Both the position numbers and the translations under genes were made by a program. Below, piece by piece: positions 61,086-64,000 of a DNA stretch of 64,000 bases. A model generated the notes under the pieces. The model made no database searches, was not told the origin of the DNA, and saw nothing but the letters and a program-made list of their open reading frames with translations. Source of the DNA: CAZVFX01 sp964626565 (GTDB lineage: Bacteria > Myxococcota_A > UBA9042 > CAIXZC01); the NCBI GenBank assembly GCA_964626565.1, contig CAZVFX010000018.1:1-64000 (forward strand), given 5' to 3'. Position 1 is the first letter of the stretch. The number at the start of each line of letters is the position of its first letter.

Positions 61086-62781
61086 AGCCCTGGCAGGACT
61101 CACGACCCTGATCCTGTTGTCCTGCAGTTCCGGCGGCGCCAACGTGTCGGGGCTGGATCTGAGCCTTGCAGGCGACACGGGTACCAACGGGTCGGACGCA
61201 TCTGCCGGCCTCGACTTGGCCGACGGAGTTGCGCCCGACGACAACGCGGTTCCCCCTCCGGCGGACCAGACAGGGCAACCCGACGGTCCGGACGTTGTAC
61301 AACCCGCAGACACCGCGGACGACGGACTCCCCGGTGACGCGCCGGGCGGGGACTCGACAAAGCCCCCTGGCGACGTGGGTGAGTACGTTCCGTTCGCAGG
61401 CTGCTCGAAGACCGAACCCTGCCCTTTTCCCGAAGAGCCTCTCTGCCTCATGCTGCCCGATTCGGACCAGGGAATCTGCGTGCAGCAGTGCGCTGAGGAT
61501 GGTGACCAGTGCCCACCCTGGCTGGATTGCATCCCCCCGGACCCGGCAGACCTGTCGTTCGCAGTGTGTTTGAAGCTGAAGAAGATGTATGAGTTGTGCG
61601 ACAACAAGGAAGGGGAGCTTTGCGACGACGGCCTGTTCTGCGTCGATCCTCCGGGCGAAATCAGCGGCCTGTGCACCGCCTTTTGCACTGTCGGCGAAAC
61701 GGTTTGTCCGGTGGGCACCACCTGCACGGTGCTCTATGAGGAGCAGCCTGACTGGGGAGCCTGCCTGCCCATGCCCGAGCTGCCCGCTTGCACGGTGCCC
61801 GGGGAGTGCCAGGGGTCTAACAGTGCGTGCGTCTCCCTGGACCCGACTCTCAGCGTGTGCGCGCCCGAGTGTGCCCAGGAGGGCGCCGCGTGCGAGGAGT
61901 TCGGCACCTGCCTGAATATGCCCGACCCGGACGGTAACGCGACCCAGGTCTGCCTGCTGCTTCAGCCGGCAGGCGGCGTCTGCGACATCGCCAAGGGGAT
62001 GCTGTGCAACGACGGGCTGGTGTGTGCAGACGTAGATGCGCCGGACGGCCTCCAACGCTGTTTTGCTCCGTGCGCCGAAAACGACGCGTGTGCCGGCGGA
62101 CAGGTGTGCATGGAGCCCGCAGCGCCGGCGGGAATTGAGCTTTGCATTCCATTCGAATTCGCGTATGCCGAGCCGGCGAAGTGCAACGACGACTACCCGT
62201 GCGAGGAAGAAGGCAAGGTGTGCGTCATACCTCCTTCCAAGCCGCACGGCTACTGCGTGCCGTCGTGTGACCAGGGGTGTGCGGAAGGCCTCTCCTGTTT
62301 GAAAGGCGGTTGCGTGGTCGTGGCGGAAAAAGAGAGCAACTGCCTCGAGGATAGCGGCGTCCTCTGCCTGCCCCCATCGGTCTGTGCGGTGGATCATGGT
62401 GAGGACGGCCAGGGCTGGTGCGCGCAAACCTGTACGCCCGGACAGGACCAGTGTGAAGGCGGGACCGAATGCCTTCAGGTCGGGTACGGGCAATCCTACT
62501 GTATGACGGCCGTGGGTTTCGGCGAAAAGTGCTCGGTGGACGACGGTGTCGCGTGCAGCAACGACGACGAGTTGCTGTGCCTGCATATGGCCTCCAATGC
62601 AGACTTCGGTTACTGCGCGTCGGAATGCGAAGGTCCGGGCACTTGCGACCCCCTCGAAGGCACCACCTCCGAATGTATCGTGCAGAAGGGTGGAAAATGG
62701 TATTGCGGTTTCTTGTGTGGAGGGTCCTCTTCCTGCCCCGGCAACATGGACTGCTCCGGCTTCGGCATGTGCATGCCTTAG
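61078..62781 (+). CDS. Cys-rich lipoprotein with repeated EB-like modules
   Basis: The 567-residue product has lipobox LLSC (Cys16). An Asp/Pro/Gly-rich stalk (about 20-105) is followed by about ten tandem Cys modules of the type CxxxGxxCxxGxxCxxxxxxxxxCxxxC to the C-terminus. Its composition (nearly 60 cysteines) demands folding outside the cytoplasm. It starts inside the end of the amidotransferase gene with GAGGGAA as RBS. It shares its module style with the genes at 284 and 39186. No catalytic motif is visible. Confidence 0.83.
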   Translation: MNRALAGLTTLILLSCSSGGANVSGLDLSLAGDTGTNGSDASAGLDLADGVAPDDNAVPPPADQTGQPDGPDVVQPADTADDGLPGDAPGGDSTKPPGDVGEYVPFAGCSKTEPCPFPEEPLCLMLPDSDQGICVQQCAEDGDQCPPWLDCIPPDPADLSFAVCLKLKKMYELCDNKEGELCDDGLFCVDPPGEISGLCTAFCTVGETVCPVGTTCTVLYEEQPDWGACLPMPELPACTVPGECQGSNSACVSLDPTLSVCAPECAQEGAACEEFGTCLNMPDPDGNATQVCLLLQPAGGVCDIAKGMLCNDGLVCADVDAPDGLQRCFAPCAENDACAGGQVCMEPAAPAGIELCIPFEFAYAEPAKCNDDYPCEEEGKVCVIPPSKPHGYCVPSCDQGCAEGLSCLKGGCVVVAEKESNCLEDSGVLCLPPSVCAVDHGEDGQGWCAQTCTPGQDQCEGGTECLQVGYGQSYCMTAVGFGEKCSVDDGVACSNDDELLCLHMASNADFGYCASECEGPGTCDPLEGTTSECIVQKGGKWYCGFLCGGSSSCPGNMDCSGFGMCMP

Positions 62782-62790
62782 GCAAGAACG

Positions 62791-62859
62791 TTTCGGGTTT
62801 CGGGTTTCGGGGTACGGTTTTCGGGTGGAGCAGGCCCCTCACTCGCTTTCGGGGTACGG
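62791..62859. repeat. Heptamer array TTTCGGG and GTACGG-spaced copies
   Basis: TTTCGGG occurs at 62791, 62798 and 62805, then TTTCGGG again at 62819 after GTACGGT, and TTTCGGGGTACGG is repeated at 62847-62859. The array begins 9 bp after a stop codon and fills the gap between two convergent genes. Confidence 0.88.
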
Positions 62860-62872
62860 CTGGAACTTCCGT

Positions 62873-63253
62873 CTAACCTTCGTCCGGTCGCCGCTTGTCC
62901 ATCGCTTCTTGAATCTTCTCTTCCAGTTCTGAGAACAGGAACGGTTTGTCGACGTAGTCATCGGCTCCGTAGAGGGGAGATGTCATTTCGTTGAGGTTGG
63001 GGCCGATGGCGGTGAGCATAATGATGCCGGTGGCGTCGAACTCACGCTTGTTCCTGAGATACTTACACAGCTCCCAACCGTTCATGACGGGCATCATAAC
63101 GTCCAGAAGAATCACATCGGGCTTCTCGACCAGCGCCACTTCAAGGCCTTCCTCGCCGTTGATGGCTTCCAGCACTTCGTGCCCCTGCTTGGTGAACCGC
63201 TCACGAATGAGCCGGATCTGGTTTATGTCGTCGTCCACCACAAGGATTCGCAT
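62873..63253 (-). CDS. Single-domain receiver (response regulator)
   Basis: The 126-residue product is a stand-alone receiver domain: acidic pocket D7-D9, phospho-acceptor Asp51 (LLDVMMP), Thr81 and Lys103 (DKPF). No output domain is attached, so it acts by protein contacts, as CheY-like or relay proteins do. SD GGAGGG precedes the ATG. No histidine kinase is encoded nearby. Confidence 0.94.
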   Translation of the reverse strand: MRILVVDDDINQIRLIRERFTKQGHEVLEAINGEEGLEVALVEKPDVILLDVMMPVMNGWELCKYLRNKREFDATGIIMLTAIGPNLNEMTSPLYGADDYVDKPFLFSELEEKIQEAMDKRRPDEG

Positions 63254-63277
63254 CTGTCACCCTCCAAAGCTCCTACC

Positions 63278-63349
63278 TGATGTTTATTACACCCGCGGCC
63301 CAAAGTCAACGCGGAAAGGTGGTTGACGGAGACGCGCGCAAATTATAGA
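63278..63349. promoter_or_regulatory. Divergent promoter region with GTCAAC-N11-GTTGAC inverted repeat
   Basis: A minus-strand TTGACT (63309-63304), 17 bp from TAAACA, points to the receiver gene. A plus-strand TTGACG (63323-63328), 15 bp from TATAGA (63344-63349), points to the HEAT gene. The two -35 boxes lie in the arms of the inverted repeat 63305-63310/63322-63327. ACCCGCGG occurs at 63291 and 63353, on both sides. Confidence 0.4.
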
Positions 63350-63404
63350 GTTACCCGCGGAATTGAATAGAGAACAGGTGCGCCAAGAGGCAGGAGGAGT
63401 ACGC

Positions 63405-64000
63405 ATGCGAAAGATGATGAGACGCATTGGTTGGGCCCACGTTCTGGTCGCGATGCTGGCGATAGCCGTCGCGGTGTCCGCGGTAGCGGGAGAATACGCG
63501 CAGGATGCGGCCGAAGGAGAATACTACGAGGAAGACGACTGGCGCTCGGTGGAGAAGCGACGCAAGGAGATCCTGGCCAAGATCCCCACCAACCCCGACA
63601 TCCTCATCAATATCACTTACGATCTGATGCCCGGCACCCCGGAGCTGACAGCTCTCGGCCGCAAGGCCACCGGCGCGCTGACCCGCGGTCTGCTGGATAA
63701 TGCTTCGGACTCCGTGCGCTCACTCTGCGTCTCAGTGCTGGCCCAGATAAGGGATCCCGACTCCGCGCCGGCAATGCTGGAAGCGTTGGGAGACCGCAAC
63801 TCCTCCGTACGCATGGGCGCGGTCCACGCGCTGGGCAACCTGGCTGACCCCGGCTACGGCAAGTACCTGCTGAAGCTGGTTGAGGACCCGGAAGAATCCC
63901 GCTACGTCAAGCAGGCGGCCATCGAGGCTATCGGCAACATCGGCTACGCCAAAGCAACTCCGAAATTAGAGAAACTGGTCACCTCCAAGAAGGACGACTC
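63405..64000 (+). CDS. Exported HEAT-repeat protein, 3' end beyond the right edge
   Basis: The first 198 codons are present. SD AGGAGGAG precedes the ATG. A signal peptide (MRKMMRRIGWAHVLVAMLAI...AVAG, about 1-29) is followed by an acidic patch. From about 100 on, HEAT/PBS-lyase-like helical repeats appear (DSVRSLCVSVLAQIRDPDSAPAMLEALGD, NSSVRMGAVHALGNLADPG). It is thus a periplasmic or secreted scaffold protein, similar in style to the lipoprotein at 1763-2755 but without a lipobox. Confidence 0.82.
   Translation, partial: MRKMMRRIGWAHVLVAMLAIAVAVSAVAGEYAQDAAEGEYYEEDDWRSVEKRRKEILAKIPTNPDILINITYDLMPGTPELTALGRKATGALTRGLLDNASDSVRSLCVSVLAQIRDPDSAPAMLEALGDRNSSVRMGAVHALGNLADPGYGKYLLKLVEDPEESRYVKQAAIEAIGNIGYAKATPKLEKLVTSKKDD

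Noticed and set aside
1..64000. tRNA, rRNA, transposase, integrase or phage genes
   Set aside because: None could be recognised in the gaps or among the proteins; the gaps are too short for most.

Overview
The window reads as chromosomal DNA of a GC-rich, Gram-negative bacterium related to Myxococcota or other former Deltaproteobacteria. Three things support this. Many lipoproteins and secreted proteins are rich in cysteine, thrombospondin-3 or MopE-type repeats, and one carries a MYXO-CTERM-like tail. There is a complete type II secretion (T2SS) operon and RseP. The lexA operator resembles the Myxococcus LexA site. No rRNA, tRNA, CRISPR array, integrase or transposase was recognised. Gene density is very high and no gene-free stretch exceeds 300 bases. 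Several convergent or consecutive genes overlap by 1 to 46 bases. Many start codons were chosen from Shine-Dalgarno (SD) sequences and promoter positions rather than from the longest reading frame.

Layout. Positions 1-7342 hold a truncated small lipoprotein, a Cys-rich exported protein, a HEAT-repeat lipoprotein, a DUF4105 membrane protein, an ATP/ADP-antiporter-type carrier and a CotH-kinase lipoprotein. Positions 7351-12092 hold a beta-helix lipoprotein and a second, membrane-fused CotH protein. Endonuclease Q lies at 12170-13447. Positions 13507-21942 (minus strand) form a Bat-like operon: DUF4175-like coiled-coil protein, HExxH/TPR protein, MoxR ATPase, DUF58 protein and VWA protein. Positions 22022-37359 (minus strand) form a T2SS operon in the order gspC-D-E-F-G-H-I-J-K-L-M-N. 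It is preceded by a near-perfect sigma-54 promoter and by an NtrC-family sigma-54 activator gene (37627-39027). Positions 39186-40157 encode a Cys-rich lipoprotein. Positions 40154-45332 (minus strand) form an assimilatory sulfur operon: DUF2061 protein, cysH, cysK, a sulfite reductase-TusA fusion and a siroheme-pathway methyltransferase. Positions 45487-49707 encode a giant MopE-type lipoprotein. Then come rseP-tsaB, lexA, a thrombospondin-3 lipoprotein, an outer-membrane barrel protein with an alpha/beta-hydrolase lipoprotein, trmH, an exported class-I amidotransferase lipoprotein, another Cys-rich lipoprotein, a lone receiver-domain regulator, and the start of a HEAT-repeat protein running off the right edge.

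How it fits together. Much of the window concerns the cell envelope and export. The T2SS would carry folded proteins across the outer membrane, and the many Cys-rich, calcium-binding-repeat, CotH and beta-helix proteins are plausible surface or secreted products, although no cargo assignment can be made from sequence. The most unusual non-coding feature is a set of short tandem arrays with a 7-bp period. Their units differ from place to place, but almost all arrays lie within about 12 bp downstream of a stop codon (7324, 30581, 37592, 45460, 54540, 62791). A fifth-copy G/C-rich interspersed repeat also begins at a stop codon (8946-9090).
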